Shown one piece after another: positions 23,901 to 35,900 of a stretch of DNA of 64,000 bases. Each line of letters opens with the position of its first letter. Position 1 is the first letter of the stretch. The translations under genes were made by a program, and so were the position numbers. Where the stretch lies: positions 249,993,644 to 250,057,643 of the forward strand of contig JAVMKO010000001.1 of the NCBI GenBank assembly GCA_032164245.1, read 5' to 3'. The stretch comes from Sternotherus odoratus. Lineage: Eukaryota; Chordata; Testudines; Kinosternidae. Below the pieces are notes generated by a model. It saw only the letters and a list, made by a program, of their open reading frames with translations, did no database searches and was not told the origin of the DNA.

Positions 23901-26900
23901 GGAATGGACGTGAACAACACATCTCGAAGAACAACAATTCTGAGAAGATGAGTAACTGTTTGTTTCGGTTTTTTTTTTTTTCCCTCCCTTCAAATTCTTT
24001 CTTTAAATCTTTCTTTTGGCTAGCTTTGCCAGGATGATCTCCAGTCAGTGCAGTGTCTTTCTTCTGACTTGACCGACTCTATTTGCAAACTTAAAAATTT
24101 AAAGCATCATACTCCACATCTTTCAAGTGTTCAGTGTTTATTTGTTATGACCTTCATCCCTCAGTTCTCTTCCTTGTTTGCCATTATTTCCTTTGTGTGT
24201 CTTATTTAGATTAATTTTGCCAGGGAAAGAACAATATCTTTGTTTTTCTCTAAAGTGTGTTGTAAATTTATGACCCAGTATGTATATTAAAAAATTCCAA
24301 CAGTCAACCAACATTTTTTGGCATTTCTATTTTACAAGAATCTTATTCCTCTTGAGTATCTGTGTTGGGATATGTTTTCCCAGAATATATCAATTTAATT
24401 ATTTTTCTGCTTGTGACTCAGAAGATGTGGGCAAAGCAGAACAAAAGGATATTTCCATCTTCCAACTGTGAAAAGAGAGAGCATATAGAGAGTACCCTTT
24501 CCCTAGGATCTTGCGAAAGCCCTGGCTGCCCAAAGTCCTTTGTGCTCTAGCTGTATGTTTTTGGTGAAGAGGGATTCAAAGCTAGAGAACATAATCAATA
24601 GATAAATAAGACGAGGAAGACTTTGTAGCACCTTAGAGACTAACCAGTTTATTTCAGTATAAGCTTTTGTGGGCTATAGCCCACTTCATCGGATGCATAG
24701 AATGGAACAGAAGTGAGATGCATTTATACACACACAAAGCAAAAAAAAGTCTCTTGAAAATGGAACTTATTCTCCAAAGCACATAGGAGAATAAGTCACT
24801 TTAATCCCTTTTTCAAAAAAGACTTGGGAAACATTTTCCAAAGCACCTGTCATCTTTAATAACTCGGGGGAGTAAGGTATCATTGCCAAGTTTCTCCGTA
24901 GGTGGTAATTGTTCTACTCTCAGGGCCTGATCCAATAGTTCTCAATTTGTTTACCTTTGTGGGCTGAATATGCAGCTTGTTATGTGGGCCACATCCACAC
25001 AATGTATACCCTGCCTGCTGTGGCTGCCCAGTTGGGCACATGTCTCTCAACACCTGCTCCCAGACAGTAAGGGGCAGGGTTGATCTCACCCACCGAGCCA
25101 TGTGGGATCTTAGCTGGAAGCCACCGATGGGACAAATTTCCACCCTGCACCAGCTCTCCCCCCAGAGACAGAACTTACAGGGCAGCCTCCTGCTCTGGCT
25201 GTGAGCTCCGGGTCTGGACATGGCCAGCAGGGGACAGACAGGTGGCCCTGTCTGCTGCAGGCAGTCCAGGGCACACTGCTGCCTGGAGCATGCTCATCCC
25301 GCCCCCAAAGGTGACATGTAGCAGTGCCACCCACCATTTCTATGGATGCCTCTGACACGGATACTCGGAAGCAAGGAGACAGCTCTCTCACTGGCAGTGG
25401 CACTCAGTCATCCCTTCCTCTTCCCTCTGCCCTGTCCTCCTGCTCAGGACCCTCTATTTCTGCACAACGTGTGTATGGGGGGGAACTAAACTATGCCTAA
25501 GTCTGGCACGAGTTGATGACCCAGTCCCTTCCCCCACAAATGGTAACTGGATACCTGGCAACCTTGCAGTTTGTCCCAGGGAGGGAGGAAGCAGCAGGCT
25601 GCCACTAGAGTTCTTCTTCCTCCACAGAGGGCCGCTTTGCCTTCCCTGCGGGCACTAGCGCTCCAGGAGGGCTCCATGGTGCCGTCTACCCCTCAGCTGG
25701 CCCCACCCTCTACTGGACCGGCAAACTTTGAATTTTTTTTTTAGCACACAGCTGGTACTGGGATGCAAGCGACCCATGGGTTGAGAACCACTGGTCTGAT
25801 CCAATGGCCATTGAAATGATTGGGAGGATTTCCGCTGACTCGGTGGGTGCTAGCAGGCCCTGGGCGGTCTCTGAAGTTTTATTTGATACTAAATTCTCTG
25901 CCTGTCTAATGCTGTAAAGTTGTGGTGTATTCTCAGGGGTGGCTGCTTTTTGGTAATAGGAGATGTGTCCCTCTTGTGTATGCAGCATGTTTTGGAAGAC
26001 TATCAGCTCCTAATCTTAACTGGGAAGTTTGCTTAGATACCATAATAGGTGCCTTATAAGTGAATGTAATTTAAATGAGTGTTTGTAAATTTATTTGGGA
26101 TGAGGTGCTGTATAAATGCAAGGCAAATATTATTATTGATTATTACTAGGAATATTTAGTAGCTAACTGAAAACGTGTTTCATTAAAGGGCGGGCACATT
26201 TTAATTGCAGATGAAGAGCACAGTTCTGAAGCCAGACTTCACTTTGATGATAAAAGGATGAAGCTTACTTTTTTTAAAAGCTTACTTGTTGATACATTTG
26301 GCAGTTAACAAAACTTCAGTCGTCTTAACTGACTTGTGGGCTCCAGCTCTCAATAGTCTGTTTGTCTTGGAACTACCGTATATACTCGAGTATAGGCCGA
26401 CCCGAATATAAGCCGATGCACCTAATTTTAGCACAAAAAGCTGGGAAAGTTATTGACTCGAGTATAAGCCGAGTCCCCCCTGCCGAGGTTCCCCCTGCCG
26501 AGTTCCCCCTGCCGAGGTTCCCCCTTCCCCGCCGCGGGCGGGCTGCCGAGGTTCCCCCTGCCGAGTTCCCCCTGCCGAGGTTCCCCCTTCCCCGCCGCGG
26601 GCGGGCTGCCGAGGTTCCCCCTGCCGAGGTTCCCCCTTCCCCGCCGCGGGCGGGCTGCCGAGGTTCCCTCCTCCCCGCCGGACCAAAAAAAAAAAAAAAG
26701 CCTCGCTCTCCCGTCCCCGCCGCGCGGGCGGGCGGGCTGCCGGGAGCGTCCCAGTTCCCCCCTCCCCGCCGCGGGCGGGCTCCCGGCAGGGACAGGACGG
26801 GTCGCGCCCGCAATGGCCGGGGCTCCCCCCGTGACAGGCCGCGGCACGGAGCCGCCGGGCCCAACCGCCCCGGGATCCTCCCGAGCCAGCCCTGCTACCG

Positions 26901-29900
26901 CGCAGCGGGGGCCGTTCCCCCCCGAGCCCGCCGCCCGGGCCGGGCCCTGCACTCACCCCTCCCCGGGGGGGGAACGGCCCCCGCTGCGCGGTAGCAGGGC
27001 TGGCTCGGGAGGATCCCGGGGCGGTTGGGCCCGGCGGCTCCGTGCCGCGGCCTGTCACGGGGGGAGCCCCGGCCATTGCGGGCGCGACCCGTCCTGTCCC
27101 TGCCGGGAGCCCGCCCGCGGCGGGGAGGGGGGAACCGGGACGCTCCCGGCAGCCCGCCCGCGCGGCGGGGACGGGAGAGCGAGGCTTTTTTTTTTTTTTT
27201 TTAACCGGGGTGACTCGAGTATAAGCCGAGGAGGCTTTTTTCAGCCCAAAAAGTGGGCTGAAAAACTCGGCTTATACTCGAGTATATACGGTATATCTGT
27301 TGTCTCTAGGGCTCATTTGACTCAGGGCTGCGGCTGTATGATGCTGCAATAGTCCCTAATTCTTTGTTTTTATTTTGAAAAAAAAATTAGTTTGTGAGTG
27401 ACTATGGTATTTTAATAATTTATTTAAACACACTTATGGTTGATAGGCATCAGTTTTATCTTCACGCCCTTCCCTGGACATGTACAGTTTTTGGTTTTAA
27501 AAAATTCACCACACCTCACTCTCCAAAACAAGTTTTTTCTTTCAGTTGTTTTAAACCGTGGTTAAAATTTCAGTTTCTGATCTGGGAAAAAAATCAGCAA
27601 ATAATCCCAAATGGCAGGCGAAGTTAAGTCAGCGTGAATTTGTGTGCACATGAAGCCCAGGGCAATGCTCATGTGCGGTTTCATTCTGCCCAGTATTTAG
27701 ACAGTTAGGGTTTCCCTGCCAAAGGGCCAGGAGACTCTCAACCCTATAAATAATTGGCTGCAACAATTAATGTCTTTCATTATCAGTGAGACACTGTAAA
27801 AACACAATTTTTAAGAGGTCATATTTTCAGTGTTTGACAGAGTTTCTTTCAAACCATATTTGTTTTGCAGTAGTTTCATCACTTGAAATGAAATCTAATC
27901 AGATATTCCTCAACCTTGCTAAGATAACAGAATAGCTTTGAGATCATGACACCTATGTATGTGGAGCTAATTATTTTCCTCTCTCTCTCATCTCTCTCCC
28001 CCCTTCTCCCACTTCCACTCCCTCCCCATAGAGTTTTTCACCATACTATAAAGGAGGATTTGAACAGAAAATGAGCAGACGAGAAGCTAATCTTATTTTA
28101 GGCATAAGGTAGGTATGCTGCATTAATACTGTTTTTGTTTTATCACCAAAGTGAATGGAGAAATGTAAGGTGAAAGAATAGGGATATATGGTGCTCACAG
28201 TTGTAACTTGTTAAAAAAAAGAATTGTGTTCCATATGCCATTCCAAGATTGTATTTTGGTTGGAAAAAAATGTACAATAAAATGAACAACCATGCAATTT
28301 TCATCATACCTTCAGGCCACTTACAACAATAGAGGGCAAATGCTGTAAATATAAATCAGAACAGCACATGCTATGCTGATCAACATGATCATCTATACTG
28401 ATCTCACTACAAAATCAAGGTTTACAATACTGTGGATTGTATTAATGTATCAGTAATGAAGAAAGCAATTCCATTGAGTCTGTCATTTCAAATGTATGGG
28501 TAATCTCTCTTCACATCTTCATTATTGTGGTTAAAGGAATTGAGGATGCAATACAGTGTATTAGGATGAATTTAAGGGTGAGCGTAGGCATGTGTAATTT
28601 AAGGGTAAAACACATTACAGGGATATTATGATTATAGTCAATACCAGGCATTACAGACCCCGTCAATTAAGAGTTAAGGTTACACTCAAACATGGTTGGA
28701 TTTCTTTTAACATATGGAAATGCACAACTAAGGCACCCAAACCACCTTTATTCTTACTTATAACAACTCCAGGAAGACAGAAGAGAGTAGGGGGTGTCCT
28801 GAATGTCTTTAAAAACAGTTAAATCTAATCTGGGGCCACAAATGCTAAAATGTCTTAATCATAATTTCACAGTTATTGCAGGAGTCTCTATAAGCCAGAG
28901 TTAAGATTGTTTGATTGCCTTAAATGTGCAGTTCCATATGTTAACATGTTTGGATTTTTGTTTGTGTAACCTTAACATTAATTAGATTTAATTACAGGAA
29001 TCTTGTAATGCTGCCATATCTAACCCTTATTAATCCAGGCAATAGAGAGTTACGGTTACATTTAAAGTTACCGTATATACTCGAGTATAGGCCGACCCGA
29101 ATATAAGCCGATGCACCTAATTTTAGCACAAAAAGCTGGAAAAGTTATTGACTCGAGTATAAGCCGAGTCCCCCCTGCCGAGGTTCCCCCTGCCGAGTTC
29201 CCCCTGCCGAGGTTCCCCCTTCCCCGCCGCGGGCGGGCTGCCGAGGTTCCCCCCTGCCGAGGTTCCCCCCTGCCGAGGTTCCCCCCTGCCGAGGTTCCCC
29301 CTTCCCCGCCGCGGGCGGGCTGCCGAGGTTCCCCCCTGCCGAGTTCCCCCTGCCGAGGTTCCCCCTTCCCCGCCGCGGGCGGGCTGCCGAGGTTCCCTCC
29401 TCCCCGCCGGACCAAAAAAAAAATGTGCGCCCCGGTTCCTCCCCTCCCCGCCGGACCAAAAAAAAAAAAAAAAAAAGCCTCGCTCTCCCGTCCCCGCCGC
29501 ACGGGCGGGCTGCCGGGAGCGTCCCGGTTCCCCCCTCCCCACCGCGGGCGGGCTCCCGGCAGGGACAGGACGGGTCGCGCCCGCAATGGCCGGGGCTCCC
29601 CCCGTGACAGGCCGCGGCACGGAGCCGCCGGGCCCAACCGCCCCGGGATCCTCCCGAGCCAGCCCTGCTACCGCGCAGCGGGGGCCGTTCCCCCCCCCCC
29701 CCCCCGAGCCCGCCGCCCGGGCCGGGCCCTGCACTCACCCCTCCCCGGGGGGGGAACGGCCCCCGCTGCGCGGTAGCAGGGCTGGCTCGGGAGGATCCCG
29801 GGGCGGTTGGGCCCGGCGGCTCCGTGCCGCGGCCTGTCACGGTGGGAGCCCCGGCCATTGCGGGCGCGACCCGTCCTGTCCCTGCCGGGAGCCCGCCCGC

Positions 29901-32900
29901 GGCGGGGAGGGGGGAACCGGGACGCTCCCGGCAGCCCGCCCGCCCGCGCGGCGGGGACGGGAGAGCGAGGCTTTTTTTTTTTTTTTTTTTTTTTTTTTAC
30001 CGGGTTGACTCGAGTATAAGCCGAGGAGGCTTTTTTCAGCCCAAAAAGTGGGCTGAAAAACTCGGCTTATACTCGAGTATATACGGTAATTACAACATTC
30101 CTGTAAGGGTCTTTAACTGATATGTCCCAAAATTATGTCGTCCTTGATGTAGTTTTTGTCTTTCAATTTCCTTAGGTTTTGAAAAAATGTATTTCATACA
30201 TGCACACTAAACAAGAAACCCAAAGAGAATGGTACCATGTGATATTTTGGATGACTTGAAGATTTGCATTTGCAACCTTAACTCACTTATTAAAATTAAA
30301 CTTATGGGAAGATTCACTGATCCACCAGAGTAGTCCATTGCAGTTAGAGCTTACTGGTCCATTTAGATGGCTTTAAAGTTGGTTTGCTTTGACAGAACAG
30401 CTCATTGCAGTACTGGTGAGTCAGGACCTTAATTTGCAGCTGAATTATTGTTTCAGAGGTCTGTGTTAGAGAAGTTCCTGTGCTATGGAAAGGAGGGATG
30501 GGAGATCCCAGCCTCATAATTCCAATGTCCATGCACTTTAAAGGTATCCCTTATGCTCTGCTTCAGTTTCCCCAGTTAGTACTATCTTAGTGTGCATTGG
30601 GGAAACAGCAAGAATGCCGTCCCATGGGAGCCTTTTAAAGTACTGATTCCCCAGCCAGTATGCAGTCATGGAACCTTTACTTGCCCCAATTGTCACTTCT
30701 CCTTAATCTGCCAACAAGAATTTTGAATTAGGGCTGTTGCTGAATTGCAGTTAACTCATGCGATTAACTGAAAAAAACGTAATAGTGATTAATCGCAGTT
30801 TTGATTGCAGTGTTAAACAATAGAATACCATTTGAAATTTATTACATTTTTGATGTTTTTCTTTATTTTAAAATATATTGTTTTCATTTACAATCTCTCT
30901 CTATCTCTATAAGTCAAATGGTGTATGTGTGCGTGTATGCATGTATGTATGTGCACTTACTCCTTCCACACCGTTTGAGCTAGAGACTTGAAATTTGGTA
31001 CAGTTAGAGGTCTTAGGGTCCTAATCAGGCTAAGAGTCGACAATCTTTCAAATCTCACCTCTGACGCCCCCCAGGGGTGAAATTCTTTAAAGCCCATTCA
31101 CATCAGCTGGGCAGCTGCTGTTCTCTGTGACATAGTTATGATGTCATAATACCGCCTCCAACGGACCATGCATTCGCTCAGCTCTCTGCCCCCTCCAACG
31201 GACCCCGCACTCGCTCAGCTCTCTGCCCCCTCCCCCCTCCAATGGACCCCACACTCGCTCAGCTCTCTGCCCCCTCCCCACCTCCGACGGACCCGAGTTG
31301 GGTTTGGTCGGAGGGTAAGTGAGGTAGGGGTGTCGGGTTTGGTCCGGGGGTGAGGTGGGGGTGTCAGGTTTGGTCGGGGGGGGGTGAGGTGTGGGTGTTG
31401 GGGTTGATCACGGGGTGTTGGGTTTGGTGGGGGGGTAAGGTGGGGGTGTTGGATTTGTTTGGGGGGGTGAGGAGGGGGGTCGGGGTTGGTCGAGGGGTAA
31501 GTGAGGTGTGGGTGTCGGGTTTGTTTGTGGTGGTAGGTAGGGGTGTCGGGTTTGGTGGGGGGAAAGTGAGGTGGGTGTGTCAGGTTTGGTCTACGGGGGG
31601 TGAGGTGTGGGTGTTGGTCAGGGGGTGTTGGTAGGGGGATGATGTGGGGGTGTTGGGTTTGGGTGGGGGGGGTGAAAATGTGAGTCGGGGTTGGTCGAGG
31701 GGTAAGTGAGGTGTGGGTGTCGGTTTTGTTTGTGGTGGTAGGTAGGGGTGTCGGGTTTGGTGGGGGGAAAGTGAGGTGGGTGTGTCAGGTTTGGTCTACG
31801 GGGGGTGAGGTGTGGGTGTTGGTCAGGGGGTGTTGGTAGGGGGATGATGTGGGGGTGTTGGGTTTGGGTGGGGGGGGGTGAAAATGTGAGTCGGGGTTGG
31901 TCGAGGGGTAAGTGAGGTGGGGGTGTCGGGTTTGGTCGGGGGGGTGAGGTGGGGGTGTCAGGTTTGCTCTCTGCCCCCTCCAACAGACCCCGCACTCGCT
32001 CAGCTCTCTGCCCCCTCCCCACCTCCGACGGACCCGAGCAACGCCGGGTATTTTCGCTAGTACAGTATACAAAGCAAACAGCGCTCACCTTATATTATTT
32101 TTTACTACAAATATTTGCACTGTAAAAATGGCAAACGAGAGTATTTTTCAGTTCACCTCATACAGGTATGTAGTGCAATCTCTTTATGGTGAAAGTGCAA
32201 CTTACAAATTTAGCTATTTTTGTTGCATTGTTTTGTTTTTGAGTGCAGTTATGTAAAACTTTAGAGCCTACAGGTCTACTCAGTCCTACTTCTTGTTCAG
32301 TCAATCACGAAGACAAACAAGTTTGTTTACATTTACGGGCGGGAGATACTGCTGCCTGCTTCTTATTTACAGTGTCACCTGAAAGAGGTAACAGGCGTTC
32401 GCATGGCACTTTTGTCACCAGCATTGCAATACATGCAATACGCTAAACATTCATATGTCCCTTTATGTTTCAGCCACCATTCCAGAGGACGTGCTTTCAT
32501 GCTGATGATGCTCATTAAAAAATAATGCATGAATTAAATTTGTGGCTGAACTCCTTGAGGGAGAATTGCATGCCTTCCACTCTGTTTTACCCACATTCTT
32601 CCATATATTCGATGTTATAGCCATCTTGGATGATGACCCAGCACATGTTGTTCCTTTTAAAAACACTTTCACTGCAGATTTGCAAAATGCAAAGAAGGTA
32701 CCAATGTGAGATTTCTAAAGATAGCTACAGCACTTGACCCAATATGAAGTGCATTCCGAAATCTGAGAGGGATGAGGTGTGGAGCATGCTTCCAGAGGTC
32801 TTAAAAGAGCAACACTTTAGTGCAGAAACTATAGAACCTGAACCACCAAAAAAAGGAAAATCAACCTTCTGCTGATGGTGTCTGACTCAGATGATGAAAA

Positions 32901-35900
32901 TGAACAGACATTGGTCTGCACTGCTTTGGATGGTTATCGAGCAGAACCCATTAGCCGCATGTCCTCTGGAATGGTGGTTGAAGCAGGAAGGGGCATATTA
33001 GACCTGGGGGAATTCTGTGCCAATTCAGATCCCCTGCAGATTTCTTTGCTGTCCCACAGAAAAATTACTTTCTGACAGGGAAGCAAAGGGAAGCTGCAAG
33101 AGCAGTCCCGCACCGCTCCCTAGCAGCACAGGCACATCATTTCAGGCACCTGGAGCAGCCGGCAGAAAGGTTAATCACCACAGGGTTGGAGACACTCCAG
33201 CCAGTGGCTCCTACAGTGAGCCAGGTTCAGCTACTAGTCCTTTGTGGGCGGAGGCAGGAGAGGACAGGACTTCCTCTTCCCCTGCAAGGGGTAGGTGAGG
33301 TTGTGTCAAACCCATGCTCAGAAACCTCCCACAGCTGCATGAAGCTCAGCATCCTCCCCACTTCCTTTCCCCATTGTTCCTCAGCTGCGGGGAAAGGGGT
33401 TGTTGTACAGGGAGCTGCTCCCCCATCCACTCAACCCCCATGCATCCAGACCTCCTATACTCAGACACCCCCACCTAGCCTCACCCCATATACCCAGAAC
33501 CCCCCTTGCCCTCCATACCCAAAAACCCTGTTGAACCTCAGCCACTGCACCCGGAGACCCCCTGCATCCAGACCTCCACCCCTGCACCCAAACCACTCAC
33601 CACTGAGCTCCCTGCACTCAAATCTCCACTCTGAGCTCCCATATCCAGACCCCCCATGCCACAGATACCCCAACTAGCTGCACCCAGAACCCACCCCACC
33701 AAGCCCCACTCCCCCAGCACCTGCCTTGCCTCCCACTGAGCCCCTCCCACTGAGACCCCTGTGCTGACCCCCCATTATCTTTCACCTGGAAGTTCCCTCA
33801 GAGTCTCATTGCCTCTGCACCTGGAACTCCACCAATGAGCTTCTGTGCATCTAGATCCCCCCACTGCCTGCACCCAGATAGTCCCACACACAATCTTCTC
33901 ACCCCACATCTGGATCTCCTCCACATTGAGCCCCTCCAAACTTGGGTCCTGCTTGGTTGAGCCTGGCTGCCCCACACCTGGTGCAGAGAAGCAGGGTCCC
34001 AGGGTGTTTCTAGGGCAGGCCTTGTGCTGTGTCAAGATGGGGTGCAGCATCACCACTGAGTCCATGTCCCGCGGGTGGAGGGGGCTGCAGGGTGCTCTTC
34101 CACCTTTGTGCAGGTAGTGGCCTTTGCTCCCCGCTGCCATGCTGCAGCCTCTGCATTTATTTTTTGACAAATAAAACATGCAGAATTTTAAAATACTGTG
34201 GAGAAATTTTAAATTTTTTTGGCACAGAATGCCAAATATGAAGAGAGAAACATGAATTTTTAGTGCATCTGGCACATAAATATCTTGCGATGCTGGCTGT
34301 GACAGTGCTATACCAATGCCTGTTCTCACTTTCAGATGATATTGTAAACGAAGTGGGCAGCATTATCTTCTGCAAATGTAAACAAACTGAGCAATTCGCT
34401 GAACAAGAAGTAGGACTGAGTGGACTTGTAGGCTCTAAAAGTTTACATTGAATTGAGATCTTTTGTACATAATTCTACATTTGTAAGTTCAACTTTTATG
34501 ATAGAGATTGCACTACAGTACTTGTATTATATTAATTGAAAAATACTATTTTTGTTTTTCACATTACAAATATTTGTAATAAATAATGAGTGAGTACTGT
34601 ACACTTTGTAGTCTATGTTGTATTTGATATTGGAATTGGAAAAGTTTCAGAAAAGGGCAACAAAAATTATTAGGGGACTTTTCAGCTTGGAAAAGAGATG
34701 GCTAAGGGGAGATATGACAGGTCTATAAAATCATGACTGGTGTAGAGAAAGTAGATAAGGAAGTCTTGTTTACTACTTCTCATAACACAAGAACTAGGGA
34801 TCACCAAATGAAATTAATAGGCAGCAGATTTAAAACAAACAAAGGAAATATTTCTTCACACGATGCACAGTCAACCTATCTAACTCCTTGCCAGATGATG
34901 TTGTGAAGGCCAAGACCATAACAGAGCCCAAAAAAGAGCTAGAAAAAATCATGGAGGATAGAGCCATCAATGGCTGTTAGCCAGGATGGGCAGGGATGGT
35001 GTCCCTGGACTTTGTTTGCCAGAAGCTGCGAATGAGCGACGGGATGGATCATTTGATGATCATTCCCTCTGGAGCACCTGGCACCTTCCACTGTCAGAAG
35101 ACCGAATACTGGGTTAGATGGACCTTTGATCTGACCCAATAGGGCCATTTTTATGTTAATATATTTGAAAATGTAGAAAATATCCAAAACTACTTGAATA
35201 AATAACATGTTATTGTTTAACGGTGCTATTGTGCAATTACTTTTTATGATTAATCACAATTAACTTTTATAATCATTTGACAACCTTATTTTGAATGTGT
35301 CCAGTTTTCCTCATAACACTGACTCATTATAACTAATCAAAATGATGCATACAAATTAGCTATAGGGAAATGGTTGTGATTTGTTGAGTTCTCTGTCAGC
35401 CCCACTTACAAGTTAACTGAGCTGTTAACTGTAGCTTGTGGTTTTTATAAACATAACAATTAGTTACAACACTCATTATTAATATAGCTTAAATACAACC
35501 TAATTTCTTCTAACAGTTTATGCACAAGATTTCAACAAAAATTAACTCTGTGCATAATCTGAAGAGTCTGTGTTGTTCCATTACTAAGATCATTTGGGAC
35601 AAACACTGACAGATGCTAAATTTCTTAAAGGCTAGTTTTAATTATTTTTTTAACTCTCACTAATTACCAGACTTGTAAATTCTCAGAAAATCGATTCTGT
35701 GTCCCCAAAATAAAAAAAAACAATTTTGTTGAGGTTATGTACATAAAACAGAGAATTAATCTGTGCTTTAAATGCAAAATAGAACTCAGCATTAACTATG
35801 GAGCAGTAACTGGTGTCTCCATAAGGGAAGGAAAATGGTTTTGTGATTCCCTATTCTGTGCCATAAAATTCCTGTGACTTTTGGTAAATTATTTTAATCT

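Larger units (their letters stand above)
21975..23965 (+). mobile_element. Decayed DIRS-like tyrosine-recombinase retrotransposon
   Basis: From 5' to 3' it shows an RNase H segment, the linker typical of DIRS elements, a tyrosine recombinase, and then noncoding terminal sequence. Two related terminal segments sit at about 23615-23690 and 23885-23965 ('gattggaatggacgtgaac'-type text, then 'agatgagtaactg'), as in DIRS split and internal repeats. The reverse transcriptase is absent upstream, so the copy is 5'-truncated. Frameshifts and stops break it. Confidence 0.8.
30729..35288 (+). mobile_element. Large hAT transposon with three nested insertions
   Basis: It is bounded by a perfect 8-bp duplication TTTTGAAT (30721-30728 and 35289-35296). 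The ends are tagggctgtt and the diverged complement tgacaacctta. Internal hAT sequence is at 30729-30893, 32061-32998, about 34251-34636 and 35161-35288. It is interrupted by a Helitron (30894-32060), a terminal-repeat element (about 32999-34250) and a CR1 (34637-35160). Removing these rejoins the hAT text. Confidence 0.85.

Noticed and set aside
29111..29858. Overlapping frames of up to 237 codons on both strands
   Set aside because: All six frames stay open because of the GC-rich array and inverted repeat in the TA-target element. No protein family is recognised.
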